Assembly: GCA_900088475.1 (NCBI GenBank) | Contig: FLMG01003930.1 | Coordinates: forward strand, 1 to 10,741 | From: Hyphochytrium catenoides | Lineage: Eukaryota > Sar > Hyphochytriomycetes > Hyphochytriales > Hyphochytriaceae | Direction of reading: 5' to 3' | DNA length: 10,741 nucleotides | Shown: piece after piece, positions 1-7,759 of the stretch | How positions within the stretch are numbered: position 1 is the first letter of the stretch | Layout: each line of letters opens with the position of its first letter | Notes under the pieces: generated by a model | What the model was told of the DNA's origin: nothing | Seen by the model: only the letters and a program-made list of their open reading frames with translations | The model's database searches: none | Made by a program: the position numbers and the translations under genes

Positions 1-235
1 TCAGCCCTTGTTGGATCCTTCTCTATCTTTGGCAGAGACGAACTAATATATCGTAGTGTCTTCTTCTCTCCTACGCTTGTTCTCTTTCTCCCGATTATTG
101 TTTTTGGATGTTATCTTGTTATTCTTCCTTCTCTGATGACGATGATGTGAGAGAAGGAGAGAGAAAAAAATCCGAATATGTCCTGTCTTTTTCCTTCTTC
201 CTTCAGGTCTCTTTCTTCTCTTTTTTTCTTTGAGA
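1..235. other. Pyrimidine-rich sequence without a recognisable gene
   Basis: This stretch is rich in CTT and CTC runs, with a short purine-rich island near 150-172. The only long open frame is on the minus strand; it is almost entirely Lys/Arg/Glu and simply reads the low-complexity sequence. I see no splice sites, domain or RNA gene. Confidence 0.5.
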
Positions 236-1148
236 GATCGAGGCGAAGACTCCTGGCGCGTAAAGACCATTTAAGGCAATGAAAAAAGGCAAAAAGAAAT
301 AGGGCAGAAACATATGATATTCAGCATCTCTTGCTCGCTTGTTCAAGTCGATCGAGACAAAGATTCCTGTGCGTAAAGGCCATTTAAAGCAGTGAAAAAG
401 GCAAAAAGAAAGCTAATTACCCTGAATTCAGCATCCCGTCTTCCTCTGTTCGAGTCGATCGAGACGAAGATTTCCGGATGCGTCAAAGCCATATGTTTGA
501 TGCTTTGAAGAAAGGCAAAAACAACGCAGAAAGATCAGAAGATCATGATATCTAGCATCTCTTCCTCGTTTGTTTGGGTAGATCGAGATAAAGATTCCTG
601 ATGCGTAAAGGCTATTTTTTTTTTAGCAGTGACAAAAGGCAAAAAAGAGAGCAGAAAAATCATGATATTCAGCCATCTCTTCTCGTTTGTTCAGGTTGAT
701 TGAGAGATTCCTGATGCGTAAAGGCGATTTAACGCACCGAAAAAAGCAAAAACAAAGCAGAAAAGTCATGAGATTCAGCATGTACTCCTCCTCTGTTTGA
801 GTAAATCGAGACGAGAATCCGGACGCGTAAGGACCATTAAAAGCATGACAAAAAGCAAAAAAGAAAGCAGAAATACCATGCTATTCAGCATCTCTTCCTC
901 GTTGGTCGAGTAGATCAAGACGAGGATTCCTAATGATGCGGAAAGACCATTTAAGGCAGTGAAAAAAGGCTAGAAGAAAGCAGAATTACCCTGATATTCA
1001 GAATCCCTTCCTCCACTTCGAGTAGATCAAGACGAAGCTTTCTGCTGTGTTAAAACCATTTGTTTAATGCATTGAAGAACGGCTAAAATAAAGCAGAAAA
1101 AGATCAGAAGATGACGTTATCAGCATGTCTTCCTCTTTGGTTCGAGTT
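236..1148. repeat. Diverged tandem array, eight units of about 114 bp
   Basis: The motif GATCGAGACGAAGATTCC or a close variant recurs at about 236, 350, 457, 581, 698, 804, 913 and 1025, and a truncated ninth start lies near 1149. Spacings are 106-124 bp. Each unit then carries, in order, a GCGTAAAGRCCATTTAA-like block, an A-rich block built of A-tracts separated by GGC/GC/G, a CAGAAA block, and a TTCAGCATCTCTTCCTCG-like block. Units are diverged by substitutions and small indels. Two units share features not found in their neighbours: AATTACCCTGA occurs in unit 2 (415) and unit 7 (984), and AGATCAGAAGAT occurs in unit 3 (532) and unit 8 (1101). This points to a five-unit higher-order period of about 568 bp. 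The array looks like satellite or subtelomeric-type DNA; I see no coding potential. Confidence 0.85.
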
Positions 1149-1364
1149 GGTCGAGACGCTGTTCCCCAACAAAGAATGTAGAAATTGGTCCCGTTGTTCT
1201 CCTTCTTCCGCTATCATGGAATTCTCTGGCCCTTACGCCCTCGTGGTTGGTGCTCCGTTAATCTTTTTATGGTTACAACCTTTTTTGTTCTTGTCCTTGC
1301 TTGGCTTTTCTTGGCTCCGTTCCTACCAAGACATAACTAGACCGAAATCGCCCTATGCTATTGT
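1149..1364. other. No supported gene; single-copy-looking spacer after the tandem array
   Basis: The repeat unit breaks off after GGTCGAGACG near 1158 and the sequence becomes unrelated to the array. An open frame of 85 codons runs 1111-1368, but its start lies inside the repeat unit. Its product is hydrophobic, Leu/Phe-rich and without a recognisable motif, so I do not call it a gene. Confidence 0.4.
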
Positions 1365-1664
1365 TTGATCTCTCTTTTCTCTCCATCTCTCTTCTCTGTT
1401 GCCCCCGTCTCTCATTTCTCCTCTCTCTCTCCCGTATCTCTTCTTGTGATTACTCTTCTCGCTTGATGTGAGGAGTGAGCGTTGTCCTTGCTCCCTTATC
1501 TCTCTCCCTCTCTCTCTCCCTCTCTCTCTCTCATGTCTCTTCTTGTGAGCACTCTCTTCGCTTGATGTGAACAGTGAGTGCAAGAAGAAGGATGAAGAAG
1601 AGAGAGAGAGGCAAGAGCAAAGAGAGAGAGAGAGAGAGAAAGAGAGGGAGAGAAGATAGAGAGA
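1365..1664. repeat. CT-rich then GA-rich simple-repeat block with an internal duplication
   Basis: The + strand is pyrimidine-rich from about 1365 to 1540 and switches to purine-rich (GA)n from about 1583 to 1664, so the two halves could pair as an imperfect hairpin. Within the first part a roughly 45-bp segment is duplicated: TCTCTTCTTGTGA...CGCTTGATGTGA occurs at about 1437-1470 and again at about 1536-1570, about 99 bp apart. Minus-strand open frames here encode only Arg/Glu-rich repeats. Confidence 0.75.
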
Positions 1665-1867
1665 GCCGTTGCTGTTTCTTAAAGTGGTCCTTCCCCTCTA
1701 CCATTATTGAAAACTAATGTAAAAAGAGGATGCCCTACCTCACAGTACCGTTTTAATTCCTTTCAGCGCTTTTATAAAAGCAAGCTTATTACAGGATCTG
1801 CCAAAAATACTGGGCCGTATTTTCGGAATTAACCTATAGCTTTCCCATCCAAATCGAATTTCTTTCC
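1665..1867. other. Left flank of the transposon, no gene seen
   Basis: This is ordinary mixed-composition sequence. A perfect 14-bp palindrome, GCTTTTATAAAAGC, lies at 1768-1781 and contains a TATAAAA core. Without a downstream gene on either strand I cannot assign it promoter function. Confidence 0.4.
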
Positions 1868-1870
1868 TTA
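1868..1870. other. Left target-site duplication (TTA)
   Basis: TTA immediately precedes the left terminal inverted repeat and is repeated after the right one at 5139-5141. A 3-bp TWA duplication is the hallmark of PIF/Harbinger insertion. Confidence 0.85.
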
Positions 1871-1871
1871 G

Positions 1872-1904
1872 GAGCATCTCCATCGCGGAGTGCTATTGCT
1901 ATTT
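1872..1904 (+). repeat. Left terminal inverted repeat
   Basis: The first 33 bases, starting GAGCATCTCCATCGCGGAGT, match the reverse complement of 5106-5138 at 31 positions; the two mismatches are at TIR positions 25 and 29. An inner short inverted repeat (CTCC...GGAG around ATCGC) is part of the terminus. Confidence 0.93.
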
Positions 1905-2379
1905 TTAAGACCGTTTCCGGTATTTTTCATTCCTACTCCAAAAATGGCATCCCCACTGGGAGTTGTCTATTGCTAAACCATATGCATATGGCAGCCGCTA
2001 ACGTTTTCAGAGTATCTCGAATAGATACTCAACAAACGGTACCGGCTACTAGTGCTATTTGTCCTGTCCCCCCAAGAAAGATGACCATAGGTCACTACGG
2101 GACAAGTGTGCTCTCGTGTCCCTTCCCCCGAGTTGAAGCAAGATACACTGACAACCCCCTGGACTGGTTTCGCTCATTTATTTATGATGTGTGTTGCGAT
2201 GAAGTATGAATGATGACACAAGAATCTCCACCATGAGCAATAATCGCAGCAGCAGCAGCAGCATCTTGCAGAAGATGGACAGCGCTGTGAGTTCTGAACA
2301 TCATTGCCGCCATCATCGGCCACTCCCGTAGCCGGCACCACATACCCGGAAGCAAAATCTCATCGTCACGCTGATTAGT
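1905..2379 (+). promoter_or_regulatory. Left subterminal region and 5' leader of the transposase gene
   Basis: This 475-bp stretch lies between the left terminal repeat and the transposase start and must contain its promoter, though I see no convincing TATA box. It is rich in small dyads: a perfect palindrome CCATATGCATATGG at 1978-1991, an 8-bp-arm inverted repeat GAGTATCT/AGATACTC at 2010-2030, and TGACCATAGGTCA at 2082-2094. Several out-of-frame ATG codons occur near 2185-2215. A GCA-rich run lies at about 2245-2262. The in-frame stop TAG at 2329-2331 closes the transposase frame upstream. Confidence 0.5.
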
Positions 2380-3783
2380 ATGTTTCCCGCCGCCGCGACC
2401 CCTTCTTCGTCGAGTAGTGATGACTCCGATTCCTCCTTCTTTGATGAGGACGAGCTGGACCACTATTGCGATGCGCTAGCAACTTCATCAAGACCTGAGG
2501 ATGACGGGATGATCGGAAAGAAGAAAGGCGCTCGCGGTGGCTCAGTAAAAGGCAAACGTTACATCGAGCGGAACATGATGGAAGCTCACGACGCCATAGT
2601 TCGAAACTACCTTGGCACAGCAACGAAGAAGCCCCGGTACCCAGAGGAGAAGTTTCAAAGAGATTTCCGGATGTCATCCAGGCTCTTCAAGCGTCTACTG
2701 AACGATCTCGAAAAGTGGGTAGGACCAGATGGCATTCCTTATTTCAAGCAAAGGCCAAATGCACTTGGAAAGCTTGGTGCATCATGTTTACAAAAGCTCA
2801 CTGCGGTTATGAGGATGCTGGCCAATGGAACATCTGCAAATGCCTGTGACGAGTACTGCCAAATCTCGGAGACCTTGGCGCTGCAGTGTATGGACTATTT
2901 CTGCGAGGCAGTGTTTCAGCTCTACGGCAAGGAGTACTTGCGCAGCCCTACTCAGGCAGATGTGGCTAGGATCTTACGGCATAGCCAGGACAGAGGCTTT
3001 CCTGGCATGCTTGGATCTATCGACTGTATGCACTGGCAGTGGAAGAATTGTCCAGTTGCCTGGGCCGGCCAATACAAAGGGAAAGAGAAGAAGCCCACCC
3101 TAGTACTTGAAGCTGTAGCATCTTATGACTTGTGGTTCTGGCATGCATATTTTGGAATGCCCGGCTCATGCAATGACATCAACGTCCTCGACCGATCTCC
3201 CCTGCTAGGCACACTATTCAGACATGGTGCACCGCAGCTCCCCTACCTGGTAGGAGGTGAGCAGCGCTCACAGTACTATCTTCTTGCTGATGGCATCTAT
3301 CCTAAGTGGTCGATCTTCGTCCAGACTATCTCTGAGCCACAAGGTAACAAGCAGAAGCATTTTGCAAAAATGCAAGAGGCCTGCAGGAAAGACATTGAGC
3401 GCGCCTTTGGGGTTTTAAAGGCGCGATTTGGCATTATCGAGCGGCCGGCGCGTTACTGGACCATTTGGAAGGTGAAAAATGTGATGACCACCTGTATCAT
3501 TCTGCATAACATGATAGTTGAGGACCGCAGAAGAGAAGTTAATGCTGCCAGCTCATTTGTTGAGGGATTGGCTGCGGGGGGCCATAATGCTGCTGGACCT
3601 CTTCTCTCGCCACCGACAGTCACTGAGAACGCCAGGGCGGATGCCGAAGATGGTTTGACAGACATAGTCGAGAAGATGGCTTTAGCAATCAGTAGGATAG
3701 AAGACCAAGCTGAACACTATAGGCTTAGAGAGCTCTTGATCGATCATTTGTGGGAGGTTCACGGGTCAATAACAGAAGCCTAA
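2380..3783 (+). CDS. PIF/Harbinger-type DDE transposase, intact (467 aa)
   Basis: The product is the nuclease that cuts out and reinserts this element; in the nucleus it would act on the 1871-5138 termini with the Myb-like partner. Residues 1-45 are Ser/Asp/Glu-rich and probably disordered. Residues 47-60 (KKKGARGGSVKGKR) resemble a nuclear localisation signal. Residues about 90-180 are helical, including the helix-turn-helix-like stretch RPNALGKLGASCLQKLTAVM that commonly precedes the catalytic core in this family. The catalytic triad is complete: D215 in GSIDCMHW, D304 in LLADGIYP and E340 in KDIERAFGVLKARF, a DD35E spacing. The conserved PGSCNDINVLDRSPL (261-275) and CIILHNMIVED (372-382) blocks are also present. 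Length and order fit the plant-transposon-protein/HARBI1-like family. The ATG at 2380 is the first in frame after the TAG at 2329, has A at -3, and there are no internal stops or introns. It converges on the accessory gene. Confidence 0.95.
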   Translation: MFPAAATPSSSSSDDSDSSFFDEDELDHYCDALATSSRPEDDGMIGKKKGARGGSVKGKRYIERNMMEAHDAIVRNYLGTATKKPRYPEEKFQRDFRMSSRLFKRLLNDLEKWVGPDGIPYFKQRPNALGKLGASCLQKLTAVMRMLANGTSANACDEYCQISETLALQCMDYFCEAVFQLYGKEYLRSPTQADVARILRHSQDRGFPGMLGSIDCMHWQWKNCPVAWAGQYKGKEKKPTLVLEAVASYDLWFWHAYFGMPGSCNDINVLDRSPLLGTLFRHGAPQLPYLVGGEQRSQYYLLADGIYPKWSIFVQTISEPQGNKQKHFAKMQEACRKDIERAFGVLKARFGIIERPARYWTIWKVKNVMTTCIILHNMIVEDRRREVNAASSFVEGLAAGGHNAAGPLLSPPTVTENARADAEDGLTDIVEKMALAISRIEDQAEHYRLRELLIDHLWEVHGSITEA

Positions 3784-3829
3784 TGTGGCCTTAGTTATTT
3801 ACTAGTTACGTTATGATAAATGGTAAGGT

Positions 3830-4671
3830 TCACATGGAAGAAGTCCATCTTTGAGAGATCTTTTGCTGCATTTTCAGCATGACGTCCCTAGTGTCCTGAG
3901 TTAGTGGCTCGCCCTGAGCTTCAACTAATCTCAAAAACAGCTTTGCTTCCGAAATGTCGTTCCGCCGTTTCATCTCAGCAGATCTTTCCACAGCAGCTGC
4001 CGCCATCAACTGGCGCACTTCGAGATCATCTTTCTCTTTTTTCTTACCTTGCGTCTTACTTAGTTTCGCCTGTTTGCACCGCACCCCATGGGACGATAAT
4101 TTGGGCTGTTGCGGTCCCTATTATCGTCACTAGACAAGGATGATCCTATATTCTCGTCTTCTATAGAGTCAGAAGCAGAACTGGTTGAGGAGGAAGGCTT
4201 GTCAGCCCACGTGTCTGAGCCTTCAGCATCGGTTGATGTCATTACATTTCTTGAGCGCTTGTGGTGATTTCCAAACTTTGGGCAACTCTTGAGAATCGCC
4301 CAGCAGGAAAGGAAGTTGAAAGGGGCCTTGTACACCGTACGATAAAGCTCACAGGCCTTGTTTCGTTTATCGTCATCGGTGAAGCCGCTCGGAGACTGAG
4401 CTTCGATCTTCTCTAGTATGCCGATGAACTTACTGACATCGTGGCTTATTGTCTGCCATCGACTCTTCAAAGAAGGTTCTGATCTGGGTTCCTTTATCAC
4501 CTCACCATCAGGAAGTTGCTCCACCATCGTTGCATTAAAATTCGAAGTGATCGCTTTCCAGAACGCCTTTGAGCTTTGGTCGGTCCCCACAATAGAGTTC
4601 TCGGTTGCTCTTACCCAGGCTCTCGAAAGGCTTTCGTCTTCCAAAGTGGACCAGTTCTTGCCTCTGCCCAT
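3830..4671 (-). CDS. Myb/SANT (trihelix)-like Harbinger accessory protein, frameshifted
   Basis: In PIF/Harbinger elements the second gene encodes a Myb-like protein that binds subterminal DNA and helps recruit and import the transposase. Frame 1 starts at ATG 4671 in a strong context (ACCATGG). It shows a trihelix-like domain with W7, W19, W38 and the third-helix signature SLKSRWQTI (residues 67-75), then a Cys/Phe-rich middle, KAPFNFLSCWAILKSCPKF, typical of NAM-associated/trihelix transposon proteins, and a Ser/Asp-rich linker. This frame ends at a TAA (4060-4062) soon after RPMG. The next frame continues with KQAKLSKTQGKKKEKDD, an Arg/Lys/Glu-rich coiled region and a stop at 3830-3832. 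The switch falls on a 5-bp tandem duplication (GCACC twice on the + strand, 4076-4085). Without it the frames would be continuous at a family-typical RPxGxKxAKxxK motif, about 278 aa in all. An intron is a less likely explanation. Homology class is secure; functionality is doubtful. Confidence 0.85.
4076..4085. other. 5-bp tandem duplication causing the accessory-gene frameshift
   Basis: The + strand reads GCACC twice in succession. One copy too many shifts the minus-strand frame exactly where the conserved RPxGxK motif is interrupted. It could be a genuine slippage mutation or an assembly/sequencing error; the length is not typical of homopolymer error. Confidence 0.75.
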
Positions 4672-5105
4672 GGTATTAGATGGTTGTTGTTTGATGAATG
4701 AGGAAGCAATAGCAGTAAGCTCAGGCTTCGCCCAAGCAGAAGCGCGACAACCAGCAAGAGGAGGAAGGAAGTTGGCGACTAGTAGTTCATCAAAAAGCGC
4801 CTTTGTGGCAAGGGTAAGATAGACTAGTCTGTGGTTAGAAGATCAACGAGCAATAATAAACTGGTTCTGATGATGAGAGCTGAATGAACAGGAACTTCGT
4901 TCAAAGCACACAGTGGCGGCAGTTGCGCGCGCGCGGGAAAAATGGAGATGAATGACGCCAACAGGATGGTAACCGTTGAAGGTAAAATAGAACCCAGTTT
5001 CCATTTTCACCACTACGGATGCATGAATAGCACCCGAGCCGTTAACGCATCAATAAATACAGACCAATCAGATTGCAGCAAAAGGAACCTTCAACGGGCT
5101 AATAG
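4672..5105. promoter_or_regulatory. Right subterminal region with clustered Myb-type core sites
   Basis: This is the upstream region of the minus-strand accessory gene and the inner part of the right end. Three matches to the Myb core YAACKG lie within 125 bp: CCGTTG at 4973-4978, CCGTTA at 5039-5044 and CAACGG at 5092-5097. The first and last are parts of an 11-bp perfect inverted repeat, CCGTTGAAGGT (4973-4983) and ACCTTCAACGG (5087-5097). ATGCAT (5019-5024) followed by AGCCGTTAACG (5037-5047) resembles ATGCAT (1982-1987) followed by AGCCGCTAACG (1993-2003) at the left end. An alternating GC run lies at 4925-4935. No convincing TATA box is visible close to the start. Confidence 0.5.
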
Positions 5106-5138
5106 AAATGGCAGTAGCACTCCGCGATGGAGATGCTC
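5106..5138 (-). repeat. Right terminal inverted repeat
   Basis: The reverse complement matches 1872-1904 at 31 of 33 positions and ends flush against TTA. Confidence 0.93.
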
Positions 5139-5141
5139 TTA
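5139..5141. other. Right target-site duplication (TTA)
   Basis: This TTA matches 1868-1870. The inferred empty site joins CTTTCC, TTA and CGTCTG. Confidence 0.85.
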
Positions 5142-5548
5142 CGTCTGTTATATATACAGAGGTGAAACATATTCTTCAACTTGAAAGATTCAATATGAAG
5201 AGAAAGTATAGCCGTTACTGACCTGCTTCAGCTGATTATCAAAAACCCCATCGCCTCCCTGGCCCCCCAAGGACTCCCCCCCTCTTCCTGTTGTGCCAGA
5301 GATCGTTGTGGCAGTATCAAAACCTACTATTTCGCTTATTGTGAAGTTTGACTATTTCACATTCTGCAAGGATCATTATTTGACAAGGAATATGTGAAGT
5401 ATGGGAGAGCAGTGTGAAATTTGCCTGCATGATAGCTACAATTAGAAGTAAATATGTCAATCTTGGTATGTGAAATATGGTGGATGTGGGCTTCCTTCCC
5501 ACCTAGCCAGCAACTGAACGCCTTCCTGGCTTGTTGTGGGCGCTCGTT

Positions 5549-5550
<2 letters not shown>
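5142..5550. other. Right flank of the transposon, no gene seen
   Basis: The flank begins with an AT-rich TTATATATA stretch at about 5148-5156 and contains a C-rich patch at about 5246-5286. Short repeats of GTGAA/TTCAC occur, including GTGAA...TTCAC at about 5341-5360. A 14-mer TATGTGAAGTATGG (about 5391) recurs as TATGTGAAATATGG (about 5465). Open frames are short and low in conservation signs. Confidence 0.4.

Positions 5551-5618
<68 letters not shown>
5551..5618. repeat. Perfect (TC)34 microsatellite
   Basis: Sixty-eight uninterrupted bases of TC dinucleotide lie here. The frames through it give Ser-Leu repeats on + and Arg-Glu repeats on -, with no gene context, so it is not coding evidence. 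As an uninterrupted polypyrimidine tract it is likely to vary in length between copies. Confidence 0.97.
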
Positions 5619-5620
<2 letters not shown>

Positions 5621-6441
5621 GCTCTCTGTATGCTCTGCCTGCCTTTCTCTCTCCCAGTCTCTCTACCTCGCACACTTGCCAATGGGGGAATCTGACCCTC
5701 TTTCGTCACTCTCTCCTCAGGGGTGTGTCCCTCTCTCCATTGTTTCTTTTCGTTATCTGTCGACTTCCTCTCTCAACCTCTCTTCTTCTCTCTCTGTTGA
5801 CTTCTCTCTCTCTCCATCATCAGCTGTCACATCAAAGGCAAGCAGGAAGAAAAGGGCACAAAGGGAAGTCCCTTTCTAGAATATAATCCTTCATCCGTCC
5901 TCTCTCTTCTCTCTCTCTCTTCTCTCTTGTTCTTGCTGGCGCTTACTCGGGCTCTCCTCTCCTGTTCGTCCTCATCTCTCTGGTGCTGTTCTCTCTTTTC
6001 TCCTTCTCTCTCCAGCGTTCATCATTCAGGAAGTTGTCCTCAGTCATTTGCCTATTTTCTTTCCCTCTGTGCGAAGCTTTCGCCCGCCGCCTCTTCCTTC
6101 GTCACTTGCTCTGTCTTCTTTCTTTCTTATCCCATTGTGCGCGTTGCTCTGCGTCTTTTCTCATCTCTCTCCTTCGTTTCTCTCTCTCTGCCCCTTTCGT
6201 TGTCTGAATCTTTGGTTAGAATCGGAAGAGCGTTGGCCACATCTTTCTGGAGAGAGTCTTCACCAGTCTCTTTCTGCCTCATTCTCCCTCCTTTCTCCTC
6301 TCTTTCCCAATAGCTGTCTACCATCTTACGATTGGGAGATCACTTCTGTCTCTCTTTCTGTCTCTCTCTATCCTCGTCGTTCCCCCTTTCTCTCTTCTTG
6401 TGGTGATCAGAGAAAGAGAGAGAGAGACACACAGCTGGAGA
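5619..6441. other. CT-rich region upstream of the NTF2-like gene, no gene called
   Basis: The + strand is strongly pyrimidine-biased to about 6395, where it switches abruptly to GA-rich sequence. Several open frames span it (for example 5927-6313 and 6048-6683), but they are Ser/Leu-rich readings of CT sequence, and at least 5927 begins at a TTG rather than an ATG. The region probably holds the promoter and 5' leader of the downstream gene and could hide an upstream exon: GTGATCAG at about 6403-6410 after a pyrimidine run could serve as a splice acceptor. Confidence 0.4.
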
Positions 6442-7711
6442 ATGTGCCACATGATGGCTACTTCTCTCTCTATAGAAGGGCTTGGAAGGGAAGATTCGGG
6501 AGAGAAAGAGGAGGAGAAAAGGCTCAAGGGAAAGAAGAGAAGAAAAGAAGAGGGAAGAAGAAGAGAAGAACGCGAAACAAGAGAGAGACAAGTCAGCGAG
6601 CAAATGGAGAGAGAGAGAGAGAAACCGAGTCCAGAAGATGCCTTAGAAGACTGGCTTCAGACCGCAAGAGCGATCGAAGATGAAAAAGAAGAAGAAGAGA
6701 CAGTGTCCTACGCCAGAGAAGTTAGCCCAGCGTCTCTCTCTAATATCTCTCTCTCTTCTTCTTCCTCTCTCAAAAAGAGAGTAGGAGAGATAGATGGAGA
6801 GAAGAAGAAGCAGAAAAGAAAAGAGAAAGTCAACGCGCTCAATGCAAAAAGCTCAGCAAGAGAGAAAGAAGTATACTCTCTACTTTCTAAAGAGAGAGAG
6901 GAGACGGAGACAGAAGAGAGAGAAAAGGAACGAGAAGAAGAAGAAGAAATGTTGGAAGAGCGAGAAGAGGAGGAAGAAAGTGAAGGCGAAGAAACCTGCA
7001 GTCTTTCCTCCTCCAGGACATCTACCACCCGCGGAAGAGAGAGGGAAAAGACAGAGAGGGAGAGAGACAAATGGCCCAGAAAGAGAATGAGGACGAGAGA
7101 GAAACTCGGTCCGGTTACCCAGCGGATTCTCTCTCTTGAAAAGCAGCTAAAGATAGCAGAAGAACGGCATCTCTCTCTCAAAAGACGGCTTCAGCTAGTC
7201 TCCGTACCTGTGGACGAAGAAGACGAGAAAGACATTAAAGAGAGAGACGCTCCCTCCTCTACGTCACGCTCTTCGCTCTCTCTCTCTCCTTCTGCGGCTG
7301 GTCTCTCTCTGTCTCTCTCTCTTCAGCGCGTGAGAGAGCTTCGAGAGTTTCTTCTCTCTCGCTCCATCGACTATTTCAACGGCGCCAAGTTCACGGACTA
7401 TGCCTGTCTTTTCCATAGCGACAGCACTATCTTTCATGACAAGCTTCCCTCTTCGTCTCTCTTTCTCTCTCTCCCTTCTTGTTCCTCTTCTTCTTCATCT
7501 TCCCCGTCTTCTCTTTCTGCTCTTCTCTCTCCTCTGTGGATGCCTTCTCTCATTGACGGAATAGCGAGCAGTCGAGGTTTAGATGCAATCAAGGTGATGT
7601 GGTAAGTCCTATCCCGCTCTCTCCTTCCTCTCTCTCTCTCTCTCTCTCTCTTTCCTCTTTCTATTTCTCTCTCTCTCTTTCTCTTTCTCTCTCTCCCTTT
7701 CTATTTCTATT

Positions 7712-7759
<48 letters not shown>

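Larger units (their letters stand above)
1871..5138. mobile_element. Full-length PIF/Harbinger DNA transposon, about 3.27 kb
   Basis: All parts of a two-gene Harbinger element are present: TTA duplications on both sides, near-identical terminal inverted repeats beginning GAGCATCTCCA, a DDE transposase and a Myb/trihelix-like protein in convergent orientation with only 46 bp between their stop codons. GAGCATCTCCA-like termini are familiar from plant Harbinger elements. The left end has one extra G (1871) next to TTA that the right end lacks. The close match between the termini and the intact transposase frame argue for a recent insertion. The accessory gene carries a frameshift, so the copy may depend on another element for that protein. 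The composition is balanced, in contrast to the CT/GA-rich flanks. Confidence 0.93.

Noticed and set aside
236-1148. CRISPR array
   Set aside because: The whole unit, not just a short repeat, is conserved, the period is about 114 bp, and the DNA is eukaryotic.
1111-1368. 85-codon hydrophobic open frame
   Set aside because: Its start lies within the tandem repeat unit and the product has no motif or homology I recognise; chance is the simpler explanation.
4060-4085. Programmed frameshift or intron explaining the split accessory gene
   Set aside because: No slippery heptamer is evident at the switch, and the exact 5-bp tandem duplication restoring a family motif when counted once is the more economical explanation; an intron is not fully excluded.
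5454-5886. Open frames on both strands encoding Ser-Leu or Arg-Glu runs through the TC microsatellite
   Set aside because: Any CT dinucleotide repeat is open in all frames; there is no conserved non-repeat sequence or plausible start to support a protein.
6048-6683. 211-codon open frame on + overlapping the start of the NTF2-like gene
   Set aside because: It reads CT-rich then GA-rich sequence in another frame, has no recognisable motif, and conflicts with the frame that carries the domain and the valid splice junction.
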